Assembly (NCBI GenBank): GCA_002453155.1 | Contig: DKGG01000035.1 | Location: forward strand, 1-53,181 | Direction of reading: 5' to 3' | DNA: 53,181 bases | Source: Bdellovibrionaceae bacterium UBA6776 | Lineage (GTDB): Bacteria; Bdellovibrionota; Bdellovibrionia; Bdellovibrionales; UBA1609 | In this document: positions 16,912 through 25,470 of the stretch, piece after piece | How positions within the stretch are numbered: position 1 is the stretch's first letter | Layout of the letters: each line of letters opens with the position of its first letter | Program-made: the position numbers and the translations under genes | The notes under the pieces: model-generated | What the model saw: only the letters and a program-made list of their open reading frames with translations | The model's database searches: none | What the model was told of the DNA's origin: nothing

Positions 16912-17733
16912 TCAGGGTTGGTTTTTTTGCCAGCGGGACCAACGCTTATTCAACTCCCGAATCGCCTCTTCCGGCTCTTGCACCTTTTGAAACTCTAAAA
17001 CCAAGGCACCGTCCAACAAAACTTTGGGACTGACTGAAAGCCAAAACGTTTTTTGATACTCGGATTTTAAAAACGGACGTTTGCGCACATTCTTAAAATA
17101 ATTCAGGGACTGGGACAAAAACATCCACGGATAAAGAAAGACAAACAAAACCAAATTGGAAAACTTCAGATGGGAAAAATGCACCTTCTTCAGTTCCAAG
17201 CCGTTCACTTCGGCCAACACGCGCAGCTTGGTCACGGTGGGGACAAACAAATGTCCAAAATAAACTTGAGAACTTTCCCCCGGATTGAACCAAATGCTGT
17301 CAAACAAATTGGGCGGCAAGATCTTTCCGCTCTTTTCACACTCCCCCATCAAAAAGGAAAATCGAGATTTCAAAGAAGAGCCATTGGGAGAAGACAAAAT
17401 TAAGGTCCCCCCTTTTTTAAGGACCCGACTGAATTCTTTAAAAGCCAAATTTTGATCGCTGATGTGTTCAATGCCCTCTTGAGACAAAATCACATCCATA
17501 GAATTGGAGTCCAAAGGCAACTGCTGGTTCAAATCACAGAACTGACACTCAAGACCTTCCGCCTCAAAAAAATCTGGAACCAGATCTAAAGGATAAACCT
17601 CGGCACCCAAAGACTTCAGCTTCAAAGAGCTTTGCCCTTTTCCTGCAGGAACGTCTGCCACTTTTTTATTTTTGAAATCCTCAGAGAGCGGGCGCAGAGT
17701 CTTCCAAAAAATATCTTGAAAACTCTGACCCAT
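16912..17733 (-). CDS. Class I SAM-dependent methyltransferase
   Basis: The 273-residue protein has a Rossmann methyltransferase core. Motif I is VADVPAGKGQSSLKLKSLG, with PAGKG in place of the usual GxGxG. The acidic motif II follows in YPLDLVPDF. LSQEGIEHISD and FSRVLKKGGTLILSSPN are the later motifs. A hydrophobic segment near LVLFVFLYPWMFL may contact the membrane. This is the Methyltransf_11/UbiG-like class, in which substrates are diverse. It starts 12 bp after the DEAD-box helicase gene and is probably co-transcribed with it. Confidence 0.75.
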   Translation of the reverse strand: MGQSFQDIFWKTLRPLSEDFKNKKVADVPAGKGQSSLKLKSLGAEVYPLDLVPDFFEAEGLECQFCDLNQQLPLDSNSMDVILSQEGIEHISDQNLAFKEFSRVLKKGGTLILSSPNGSSLKSRFSFLMGECEKSGKILPPNLFDSIWFNPGESSQVYFGHLFVPTVTKLRVLAEVNGLELKKVHFSHLKFSNLVLFVFLYPWMFLSQSLNYFKNVRKRPFLKSEYQKTFWLSVSPKVLLDGALVLEFQKVQEPEEAIRELNKRWSRWQKNQP

Positions 17734-17744
17734 CTCATTGCACC

Positions 17745-19373
17745 TTATTGGAAGAGCTTTTTGATAAAGCCGGATACTTTTTTGCCCAGAGAGGCATTGG
17801 AGGATTCGGTCTTCTTTCCGTACTTGTTGGGATCAAAACGCAAAGATTTTTTCGAAGAAGACTTTGCGGGTACGGATGATTTTTTGTTGGCGTTCTTCTT
17901 CGAATTTTTGTTCGCATTCTTCGGAGCTGATTTTTTTCCAGGTCCATCGGATTTGCGACCTCTTTTGCGATCACGATGTTCCGAACGGTCGTTTCGATCG
18001 CCTCGATCTGGTCGGTCTGAACGCTCGGATTTCTGATTTGGTTTTTGAGGCTTTCCACTTTTTGGTTTTCCACCACTGCGGTCTTTTCGATCTCCGCCCT
18101 GGGGCTTTTTGCCTTTAGGTCCTTTAGAGTTGGAACTCCGTGACTTCGAAAAGGTTTTCAGCTCACGCTCTTCAGGGAGAGGTTGAAAATCTTTTGCAAG
18201 ATCTTCTTCTTCCATCCACAAAGCTTCCAGTTTCACACCGGTAAAGGCCTCAATGCGTTGAAGGGCTTCCACGTCTCGGTCACTGACCAAGCTGATGGCC
18301 ACACCTTCTTGGTTGGCTCTTCCCGTTCGACCAATGCGGTGAACGTAGTTTTCGGCATCATCGGGAAGATCATAGTTTACAACCAAGTCCACACCCAAAA
18401 TATCTAATCCGCGGGCGGCCACATCGGTTGCAACCAATATGTTCATTTGGTTTTCGTTTTTGAATTGCTCCATCACCCGGTTGCGCTGCACCTGACTGAG
18501 AAGACTTGAAATTCCCATCGCAGGAAGACCATTGCGACTGAGAAACACGGCCAGCTTTTCCACATTGTGTTTGAAGTTTGAAAACACAATGGTTTGCTGA
18601 GGCTGACGATTGCGAATCACACTCAGAAGATACTGGGCCTTTTCCTCTTGCCCCACATGATAAATGGAATCTTTCACATTGTCGGCTTTGGCTTGGTCGC
18701 GGCTGATGCTCACTTCAACAGGTTCTGCACCAAACTGATAAGCGGTGTTTAAAACATCAAAATTCAAAGTGGCAGAGTAAACCAAAAACTGCCGGTCATT
18801 GGGAATTCTTCGCAAGACAAATTTCATGTCCTCTTTGAAGCCCATATCAAACATGCGGTCGGCTTCATCAAAAACCACAGCTCGCACCTGACCAGGATCA
18901 AAGCAATTGTCTTTGTACAAATCGATCAAACGGCCTGGAGTGGCGATGACAAACTCCACGCCATTTTTCAGTGCCGACTTTTGCTTGTCGTATCCAGTTC
19001 CACCATAAATGGAAACACTGGACAAATTGGTACCTTCCACCAAAGTTTGACAGGCTTCTTTGACCTGCTCGGCAAGTTCGCGGGTGGGAACCAAGACCAA
19101 AACACAATGTCGTTTTTGCCAATTGGAAAAGGCATGAACGCCTTCCCCTTTTTGCGCGCGCAAAATGCGCTCGATCAATGGAATCAAAAAGGCGCCGGTT
19201 TTTCCAGTTCCGGTTTGGGCCAATCCGGCCAAATCCTTTCCTTCCAGAATGATGGGAATGGATTGTTCTTGTATGGGGGTGCACTCTTCAAAACCCATTT
19301 TTTTAAGGTTTGAAAAAAGCTGGGAATCCAAATTCAGTTCTTCAAATTTCAAAAGGCTCTCCGTCCTTACCAA
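17745..19373 (-). CDS. DEAD-box ATP-dependent RNA helicase
   Basis: The helicase core shows AQTGTGKT (motif I), PTRELAEQ (Ia), DEADRMFDMGF (II), YSATL (III) and HRIGRTGRA (VI). A tail of about 150 residues rich in Lys, Arg, Ser, Asp and Gly follows (a run of RSDRPDRGDRNDRSEHRDR), probably disordered and RNA-binding as in RhlE-type helicases. The frame starts at TTG 19373. A TTG at 19352 has a better placed GGAG and may be the true start. Such enzymes act in ribosome assembly and RNA decay. Confidence 0.92.
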   Translation of the reverse strand: MVRTESLLKFEELNLDSQLFSNLKKMGFEECTPIQEQSIPIILEGKDLAGLAQTGTGKTGAFLIPLIERILRAQKGEGVHAFSNWQKRHCVLVLVPTRELAEQVKEACQTLVEGTNLSSVSIYGGTGYDKQKSALKNGVEFVIATPGRLIDLYKDNCFDPGQVRAVVFDEADRMFDMGFKEDMKFVLRRIPNDRQFLVYSATLNFDVLNTAYQFGAEPVEVSISRDQAKADNVKDSIYHVGQEEKAQYLLSVIRNRQPQQTIVFSNFKHNVEKLAVFLSRNGLPAMGISSLLSQVQRNRVMEQFKNENQMNILVATDVAARGLDILGVDLVVNYDLPDDAENYVHRIGRTGRANQEGVAISLVSDRDVEALQRIEAFTGVKLEALWMEEEDLAKDFQPLPEERELKTFSKSRSSNSKGPKGKKPQGGDRKDRSGGKPKSGKPQKPNQKSERSDRPDRGDRNDRSEHRDRKRGRKSDGPGKKSAPKNANKNSKKNANKKSSVPAKSSSKKSLRFDPNKYGKKTESSNASLGKKVSGFIKKLFQ

Positions 19374-19414
19374 TGCGACGCTTCTAGTCGAAAATTTGCG
19401 TCCCAGTATACTTT

Positions 19415-20233
19415 TTAAGTGTGCAAAGTCAAAAATTCATTCAATACCTGGATGAAGGAATCTGGCTGGTCCGAATGCACCCAGTGCCCTGCACCTTTGA
19501 TCTCTTGCCCCTGAATCAAAGGATTCATGCCTAAGATTTTAGAAAAATTCTCCGCACTGAGGTCCTCAGAAAGCTCCCCGCGAATGTACAGGGTTGGAAC
19601 TTTGAGGTTTTGAATCCGGTCCCAGCGGTCCCGTTCGCGCCCCTTTTCCAGGCTCTCTTCCACTCCTTTGAGAGAAAATCGCCAATCCACCTTTCCGGGC
19701 TCGATTTCTGTCATATTTGAGTAAAAATACTGGCTCAAGGCGGTTGGATTTTGAGTGTAAGAAATCAATTCCGGATAGGTTTCGGAAAAAAAAAGCCGAG
19801 CCTCTTTCCGAGAGGAAAAGGGTCGGGGCACCAAGGACAAAAGCTTTAAAATGCTGTCTTGGGCCTGTTTGCTGGCCTCCACGCCAATGTCCACCACGGT
19901 CAGTGTGTGCAATTGCTCTGGATGCCGGTAGGCAAATTCCAGGGCATTTCGGCCCCCCATGGAGTGGCCCACCAGGTGAACCTTTCCCCAGTCCAGCTCC
20001 TGAAGGATGTCTTCCAAATCCTGTGCATAATCTTCAGGCGCATATCCTGTCTCCGGTTGAAAACTTCGGCCGTGACCCCTTTGATCATAGGTGAGAATAT
20101 GGAAGCGATCTTCAAAAGCAGATGTGATTCGGCGCCAATTGGCGAGGGATCCGAGAAGTCCATGGAGAAACACCAATTTGTGTCCTTCCGGATTCCCTGA
20201 TATTTGATAATTGAAATGAGACAAATCAGCCAT
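19415..20233 (-). CDS. Alpha/beta-hydrolase
   Basis: ATG 20233 (MADLSHFNYQISG) gives 272 residues. An in-frame TTG at 20260 would overlap pcnB. The fold is shown by FLHGLLGSLANWRRI (oxyanion loop), YDQRGHGRS, the nucleophile elbow GHSMGG and the catalytic His in GAGHWVHSDQPD. This resembles YbfF-like esterases that cleave short acyl esters, but the substrate cannot be predicted. Its start is 5 bp from the divergent pcnB start. Confidence 0.85.
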   Translation of the reverse strand: MADLSHFNYQISGNPEGHKLVFLHGLLGSLANWRRITSAFEDRFHILTYDQRGHGRSFQPETGYAPEDYAQDLEDILQELDWGKVHLVGHSMGGRNALEFAYRHPEQLHTLTVVDIGVEASKQAQDSILKLLSLVPRPFSSRKEARLFFSETYPELISYTQNPTALSQYFYSNMTEIEPGKVDWRFSLKGVEESLEKGRERDRWDRIQNLKVPTLYIRGELSEDLSAENFSKILGMNPLIQGQEIKGAGHWVHSDQPDSFIQVLNEFLTLHT

Positions 20234-20238
20234 AGACC

Positions 20239-21486
20239 ATGACAGTAACTGAACAGCCAAGACTTCATCAAGACTGGATCAATCCTCACGCCTTTGGAAT
20301 CGTGAAAGCCTTACAAAAGCAAGGTCACACCACCTATTTGGTGGGCGGCTGCGTGCGCGACCTGCTGTTGGGCATCCATCCCAAAGATTTCGACATTGCC
20401 ACTTCGGCAAAACCCGAAGAGGTTCAGAAAATCATTTTTCGCGCCTATTTGATTGGCCGTCGCTTTCGATTGGTTCTGGTTCGACGGGAAGACACTCAAT
20501 TTGAAGTGGCCACCTTTCGACGCACCCTCAGTGAAGCCGAAATTGAATCGGATGAAATTGAAGGCGACAACATGTTCGGAACGCCAGAGGAAGACGCTCT
20601 TCGCAGAGACTTCACGATCAACGGCATGTTCTATGATCCGATCAACAATGAGCTGATTGATTTTGGTCGGGGCAAAGAAGATTTAGAGGGGCGATGGGTG
20701 CGCATGATTGGTGAACCCAATGAGCGCCTCAAAGAAGATCCCATTCGCATCTTGCGCGCCATTCGTTTGAAACACATGATTGGCTTTTCCTTGGAAGAAA
20801 GTTTGAGAGAGGCCATTAAAAACCAAGCGGCCACCTTGCTCACTTCGGTATTGCCTCGCCGTCGAGAAGAACTTTTAAAGTTTTTAAGACTCCCCAACCC
20901 GGCCCTTCCCTTTTTGGAGGCCCATGACTTGGGGGTGCTGCAATTTATTTCTCCGACCTTGGCCACTCAATTGGAGAAACATCCCGAAAGCGCCGAACAT
21001 TTTTTTGATCTGCTCAAACTTGGAACGGGAGATTTCAAAGAACCGGGTGAGTTGTTTTCGATTTTGGTGCACGCCTATGTTCGCAGTTTTATTGCCCCCC
21101 ATCCCGATCATGTGCGTTCCAAAGACATTTTGGAACACGAAGAACTCTTGGTTTGGATGCGCGAAGAGCTGGGCATGTTCAAATCGGAAATGGCCCTGGT
21201 GGCAAAGGCCATTCACTTCGAAGGCATTTTGGACCGCATCGATGATTTTGACCGCAAAGGCGAGCGCCGCCAGTTGGCCATGGTGGGACACGAAGCTTTT
21301 GAATTGGCTTTGTTTTTTGCCGAGCGAGATTTCAAACTGGATGCCGGCGGACTTCACTATTGGCAAACCAAGTGGGTTTGGGCCAACTCCCTGAAAGAGC
21401 TTTTGACCGAAGAGGATCCCCGCCGAAAACGCCGGCGGCGCCCTCGAAGACGCCCTCGAAACCGCAATGAGGAGGAAGAAGAATGA
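20239..21486 (+). CDS. pcnB: Poly(A) polymerase I
   Basis: This nucleotidyltransferase adds 3' A-tails that promote RNA decay. The catalytic signature is LVGGCVRDLLLG with DFDIAT. The segment LIGRRFRLVLV and the block RRDFTINGMFYDP are characteristic of bacterial poly(A) polymerases rather than CCA-adding enzymes. The 415-residue protein ends in a very Arg-rich then Glu-rich tail, likely RNA-binding. The ATG at 20239 lacks a clear ribosome site. The stop overlaps the tatA-like gene (ATGA). Confidence 0.92.
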   Translation: MTVTEQPRLHQDWINPHAFGIVKALQKQGHTTYLVGGCVRDLLLGIHPKDFDIATSAKPEEVQKIIFRAYLIGRRFRLVLVRREDTQFEVATFRRTLSEAEIESDEIEGDNMFGTPEEDALRRDFTINGMFYDPINNELIDFGRGKEDLEGRWVRMIGEPNERLKEDPIRILRAIRLKHMIGFSLEESLREAIKNQAATLLTSVLPRRREELLKFLRLPNPALPFLEAHDLGVLQFISPTLATQLEKHPESAEHFFDLLKLGTGDFKEPGELFSILVHAYVRSFIAPHPDHVRSKDILEHEELLVWMREELGMFKSEMALVAKAIHFEGILDRIDDFDRKGERRQLAMVGHEAFELALFFAERDFKLDAGGLHYWQTKWVWANSLKELLTEEDPRRKRRRRPRRRPRNRNEEEEE

Positions 21487-21644
21487 GTTTTTCCATTTGG
21501 CAACTGTTGATTGTTTTGGCTTTGGTCGTCCTGTTCTTCGGAAAGAAGCGCCTGCCCGCTCTGGGTCAGTCGATGAAGTCCTTTCTCACCGAATTTAAAA
21601 AAGGCAAAGAAGGACGTTCCGACATCGACATCACTCGCAAGTGA
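21483..21644 (+). CDS. TatA/E-like twin-arginine translocase small subunit
   Basis: A 53-residue product has one N-terminal membrane helix (WQLLIVLALVVLFFG), the family hinge FGKKRLPALGQSMKSF and an amphipathic helix ending in FKKGKEG. This is the TatA/TatE pattern, for the pore-forming part of the Tat system that exports folded proteins. It overlaps the pcnB stop by ATGA and is probably translationally coupled. The tail is shorter than usual, and no tatB or tatC is nearby, so it is an orphan copy. The overlap with pcnB is unusual for this family. Confidence 0.85.
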   Translation: MSFSIWQLLIVLALVVLFFGKKRLPALGQSMKSFLTEFKKGKEGRSDIDITRK

Positions 21645-21653
21645 TTTTCACAC

Positions 21654-23765
21654 CTACAGATTCGACCAAGAAGCTCCGTGGGCTGGGATAGAAAGCAAAT
21701 TTTTCTTTGCAGACTCCACAATGGCCGCCGCATCCATGTGATGTTTGGCGTACAACTCTGATGCTTGATATGCACTTTGTCCAAACTCTCCACGAACACC
21801 CAAAGAAGAAACCTTAAACGTCCAAGACGCTTGTTTCTGAGTGGCCATTTCTGACAACCGGTGGGCAAAGAGACTTCCCATACCGCCCAACACCTGGTGA
21901 TCTTCCACAGTGAGCAGTCTTCCTTCACAGTGTTCCACCGCGTGATAAAGCTCCTCAAGAGATCCTTGATTCACAGTGGCCGCATTGAAGACATAACTTT
22001 CTACGCCCTCTTTGGCCAAAGTTTCACTGGCCTTCAGTGCTTCCCAAAGAAGTGTTCCTGAAGCCAAGATCACCAAAGAGGTCTCGCCCGCGTGATGGCT
22101 GTGCGCAGGCTTTCGGTACATCAAGGGTTGATCCAAAGTGTACTTCACCCGCTCAAGACCGTATTCGCCATAGTGAATGGGGTAATTTTCTCGACCTAAG
22201 AAAAACAAAGTGCTCGGTGGAGTTTTTCCAGACCGTCGCATCTCTGCAAACTCTTCTAAGGCTTGGCCCACTAAGGCTTCCGCCTCGTCACTGCAAGACA
22301 GTGTGCACACACGAACATTGGGAATGGAAGAGGTCATCGACAAATACATCAATGCTTGGTGAGAAGCTCCGTCCGCCGCATCTTGAAAGCCCACGTGAGA
22401 GAACACTCCAATCACGGGCGCTTGAGAAAGAGAAGACATCACCAACGGCAAAGAACCTTTGGTCACTCCAAATTGTGCAAAGGTGTCCACTACAGGAATA
22501 AAACCAAGTTTTGAAAGTCCTGCGGCCATGCTGACCATGTTGGCTTCCATCACTCCAATGTCTTGTGAACTTTCTGGAAAAGATTTTTGAAAACCTCCCA
22601 CCCCTGTGGAACCGGGCAAATCGGAAGAGACCGAAAAGACCGGCAGACCTTTTTCTTTGGCTTTTTTCAAAGCTTCAAAAACTCCAATTTGAACTTTTTG
22701 ACGGCGCACTTCGGAAGAGGGCTCAGAAGGTTTTGATTTTTTATCGCTCTCCAGTTGCACCAAATCTTTGGCCCAATTGAGAAAGACTTCAGGAACTTCT
22801 GCGTCCCCGTAAATTTCTTGCAAGAAGGCGTTCAGCTCGGTGGGGCTTTTCAAAGGAAAGCCATGTCCCCCACTGCTGGACTCTGCTGTTTTTTGAACGC
22901 CGTAGCCTTTGATGGTGCGGGCGTGAATGGCCACAGGACGTGCCGGATTTTTTCGAACCCGTTGCAAAGCCTGCTCAAAGAAATCCACACAGCTTTGAAG
23001 ATCATGGGCTTGATCCAATTTCAAAACATCCCAACCTAGATTTTTCAAAGCATCAAAGGTTGGTCCCATAGAGTAAGACTCATCCATGCGCCCAGTGAGT
23101 TTTGTGTTGTTGTCACTGATCACCAAAATGAACGGAGCCAATTTTTCCTTGGCAGCCAATCCCGGAATGGCGGCAAGAGATTCTCTCACCTCTCCTTCCA
23201 TACAGGCCCCATCGGAAATGGCCACGACAGTCACACGGTCTTGATCCAACAGGCAATCTCCAAAAGCCAGACCTTGGGCTTGAGGAAGTGCAGATCCCAA
23301 AGGTCCATTGCTTAAGAAAACTCCTTCAGGAAACAAATGGGATTCTCCATGACCTGTCAATTTGGAGTCGATGGATCGAAAGCCTTTCAAAGATTCAATG
23401 TTCAAATCTGCAAATCCGTAATTGGCCTTCAACGCGTACAAACCATTTTCACAGTGACCGGCATCATTCACGAAATGAAACAATTCATTCCAAGGAACCT
23501 TTTGCTTTTGGCTCTCTGAGTACATCACACCATGAACGGCGGACATCAATTCTGCAAAGGCCGAAGGACCGCCCCAGTGACTGGCCGCGCCCCCAAGGAC
23601 CGCCTGCATGTCCATCAAAGCAATCATAGCTCGAACGGCTCGAGGGTCAGAAAATTGCTCTTTGGAGCCTCCAGAGAGTTGCACTTCCACCGCAAATTTC
23701 GGGTCGTTGGTCGGGGTTGGGGCCAATAGATTTTTGACGGGTAAAACAGAATTTGAATCTTTCAT
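21654..23765 (-). CDS. tkt: Transketolase
   Basis: This thiamine-diphosphate enzyme moves two-carbon units in the pentose phosphate pathway. The 703-residue protein has the N-terminal cofactor domain (SHWGGPSAFAELMSAVHG, GHGESHLFPEGVFLSNGPLG, and the ThDP motif ISDGACMEGEVRES followed by ILVISDNN). The pyrimidine-binding domain contains VMEANMVSMAAGLS. It is divergent from the E. coli type, with an insertion around residues 320-360. It ends 9 bp from tatA on the opposite strand. A thiamine importer lies 1 kb further on. Confidence 0.88.
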   Translation of the reverse strand: MKDSNSVLPVKNLLAPTPTNDPKFAVEVQLSGGSKEQFSDPRAVRAMIALMDMQAVLGGAASHWGGPSAFAELMSAVHGVMYSESQKQKVPWNELFHFVNDAGHCENGLYALKANYGFADLNIESLKGFRSIDSKLTGHGESHLFPEGVFLSNGPLGSALPQAQGLAFGDCLLDQDRVTVVAISDGACMEGEVRESLAAIPGLAAKEKLAPFILVISDNNTKLTGRMDESYSMGPTFDALKNLGWDVLKLDQAHDLQSCVDFFEQALQRVRKNPARPVAIHARTIKGYGVQKTAESSSGGHGFPLKSPTELNAFLQEIYGDAEVPEVFLNWAKDLVQLESDKKSKPSEPSSEVRRQKVQIGVFEALKKAKEKGLPVFSVSSDLPGSTGVGGFQKSFPESSQDIGVMEANMVSMAAGLSKLGFIPVVDTFAQFGVTKGSLPLVMSSLSQAPVIGVFSHVGFQDAADGASHQALMYLSMTSSIPNVRVCTLSCSDEAEALVGQALEEFAEMRRSGKTPPSTLFFLGRENYPIHYGEYGLERVKYTLDQPLMYRKPAHSHHAGETSLVILASGTLLWEALKASETLAKEGVESYVFNAATVNQGSLEELYHAVEHCEGRLLTVEDHQVLGGMGSLFAHRLSEMATQKQASWTFKVSSLGVRGEFGQSAYQASELYAKHHMDAAAIVESAKKNLLSIPAHGASWSNL

Positions 23766-23852
23766 GGTCCCTGTTTAACGGGGGATTTAACTGTGCGTCA
23801 ATGAGATTCAAGGGGTTTGCCGGTCCACGCCTTAACTCCTTATGATATTGAA

Positions 23853-24869
23853 ATGAGTGAATTTATAAAAAATCTACCGAAAGCAGAGCTTCACAGACAT
23901 CTGGAGCTTTGTGTGAGACCTGAAACCATCAAGGAACTGGCCCCTGAAGTGGGAATCTCTGTGAGCACAGAGGAAGATTTCAAGCGCCACTTTCTGATTG
24001 AAGAACCCATGAATGACTTGGGATCGGTTCTGCAAAAATTTCTCGACACGCAGAAGCTTCTCTTCAATCCCGAAATTTTGGAGCGCGTGGCCTTTGAAGC
24101 CTGTGAAGATGCCTACTTGAAAGAAAATTTACGGGTGGTGGAGTTTCGATATGCTCCGACCTTTGTGGCCCAGAATCATGACATGACCTTTTCGGAAATT
24201 CACAAAGCCATTGTGAAAGGTGTGGAGCGCGCAGAAAAAATGTATCCGATGGCGGTGGGCCTCCTGTGCATCATTCAAAGAATCTTGCCTGTGGCAGAAG
24301 CGGAAGCAGTCACCAATTTTGCCATTGAAAATAGAGACAGCTTTTTAGGGTTGGATTTGGCGGACAACGAAGTGGGATTTGACTCCAAACCTTTCGCTTC
24401 GTTTTTTAAAGCGGCAAAAGATGCGGGCCTCAAAATCACGGTCCATAGCGGTGAAGCCAATGTGCCGAAAGCGCCGGAGTACGTTCGTGATGCCATCGAC
24501 TATTTGGGAGCAGATCGCATTGGTCATGGAGTGCAGGTCTACAAAAGCCCCGAGATGATTCAGTATTTGATCGACAAAGACGTGGCCTTGGAGCTTTGCC
24601 CAACAAGCAATTGGCTCACCAATGCCATTCCCAACCGGGATGAGCATCCGTTTCGCCAACTCTTGAGCAAAGGGGTGCCCTTGAGTCTGAACACCGATGA
24701 CCCTGGAATTTTCGGAATTGATCTCAATGGCGAATGTGAGTTTGTGATGAAGCGATTGGGAGTGACGGAGGAAGAACTGAAAAAGGTTTTTCAAATGGCG
24801 GTGGACTACAGCTTCATCCCCAAGGAAAAAATCGCTAAGGTTTGGCCTGCGGAATCTTCCCGCGGTTGA
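23853..24869 (+). CDS. add: Adenosine deaminase-family protein
   Basis: The enzyme deaminates adenosine (or adenine) in purine salvage. ATG 23853 starts MSEFIKNLPKAELHRHLE; the upstream part of the frame is not family-like. Metal-binding and catalytic motifs are HRHLE, VHSGEA, RIGHGVQV and SLNTDDPGIFG. The first motif is HRHLELCV instead of the usual HxHLDG/HLEG, so the Gly after the acidic residue is replaced. The fit to classical adenosine deaminase is good overall, but the substrate is inferred. Its 3' end overlaps convergent thiQ by 35 bp. Confidence 0.85.
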   Translation: MSEFIKNLPKAELHRHLELCVRPETIKELAPEVGISVSTEEDFKRHFLIEEPMNDLGSVLQKFLDTQKLLFNPEILERVAFEACEDAYLKENLRVVEFRYAPTFVAQNHDMTFSEIHKAIVKGVERAEKMYPMAVGLLCIIQRILPVAEAEAVTNFAIENRDSFLGLDLADNEVGFDSKPFASFFKAAKDAGLKITVHSGEANVPKAPEYVRDAIDYLGADRIGHGVQVYKSPEMIQYLIDKDVALELCPTSNWLTNAIPNRDEHPFRQLLSKGVPLSLNTDDPGIFGIDLNGECEFVMKRLGVTEEELKKVFQMAVDYSFIPKEKIAKVWPAESSRG

Positions 24870-25470
24870 TCGAATAGACCGTGGTCGCCAAACTTTGCAC
24901 GTCTTCTTTGTCATGACTGATCAGCAGGGTTGAAATTTTAAAATCCTGCAAGACTTCCTTGAGCAACTCTCGAGATTTTTCTTTGGTCGCGCTGTCCAAA
25001 CTGGAAAATGGCTCATCCAAAAATAAAAAGTCTGGACGAAAAGAAAGAGCACGAGCCAAAGCGACTCGTTGTCTTTCTCCTCCCGAAAGTTCAATGGGCA
25101 AATTTTTGCGAAAGTTTGAAACTCCAAGTCGCTCCATCAACTCATGGGCAAAGCTTCGGTCTTTTTGCCCACGGCACTTCAGTGGAAATTCCACATTTTC
25201 TAGAACCGTCATATGAGGAAAAAGCTCTAAGGACTGAAAAACCACGCCAAGGTTTCGATGTTCCGTGGGCACCATCGACATTTCTTTGCCCTTCAGAACC
25301 CAACTCCAGCCCGTTGCGTTTTCCAGTCCCAGCAAAGTGCGAATCAAAGAGGATTTGCCACTTCCGGAAGGTCCCACCAAAGCGGTGACCTGTTCCTCAG
25401 GCAGATGCAGTTCTTCCACTTCCAGGTCGAATTGTGAACGCTTAAGTTTTAAATTTTTAACGACGGACAC
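24835..25470 (-). CDS. thiQ: Thiamine ABC importer, ATP-binding protein
   Basis: The 211-residue ATPase has Walker A GPSGSGKSS, the Q-loop GVVFQSLELFPHMTV, the signature LSGGERQRVALARAL, Walker B FLFLDEPFSSLD and the H-loop TLLISHD. It starts at a GTG 14 bp inside thiP and is the last gene of the thiBPQ set. The thiamine assignment rests on the ThiB-like binding protein in the same operon. Related iron importers look similar at the ATPase level. Confidence 0.85.
   Translation of the reverse strand: MSVVKNLKLKRSQFDLEVEELHLPEEQVTALVGPSGSGKSSLIRTLLGLENATGWSWVLKGKEMSMVPTEHRNLGVVFQSLELFPHMTVLENVEFPLKCRGQKDRSFAHELMERLGVSNFRKNLPIELSGGERQRVALARALSFRPDFLFLDEPFSSLDSATKEKSRELLKEVLQDFKISTLLISHDKEDVQSLATTVYSINRGKIPQAKP

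Noticed and set aside
17735..18076. Minus-strand frame of 113 codons at the helicase 3' end
   Set aside because: It is an alternative frame of the low-complexity helicase tail.
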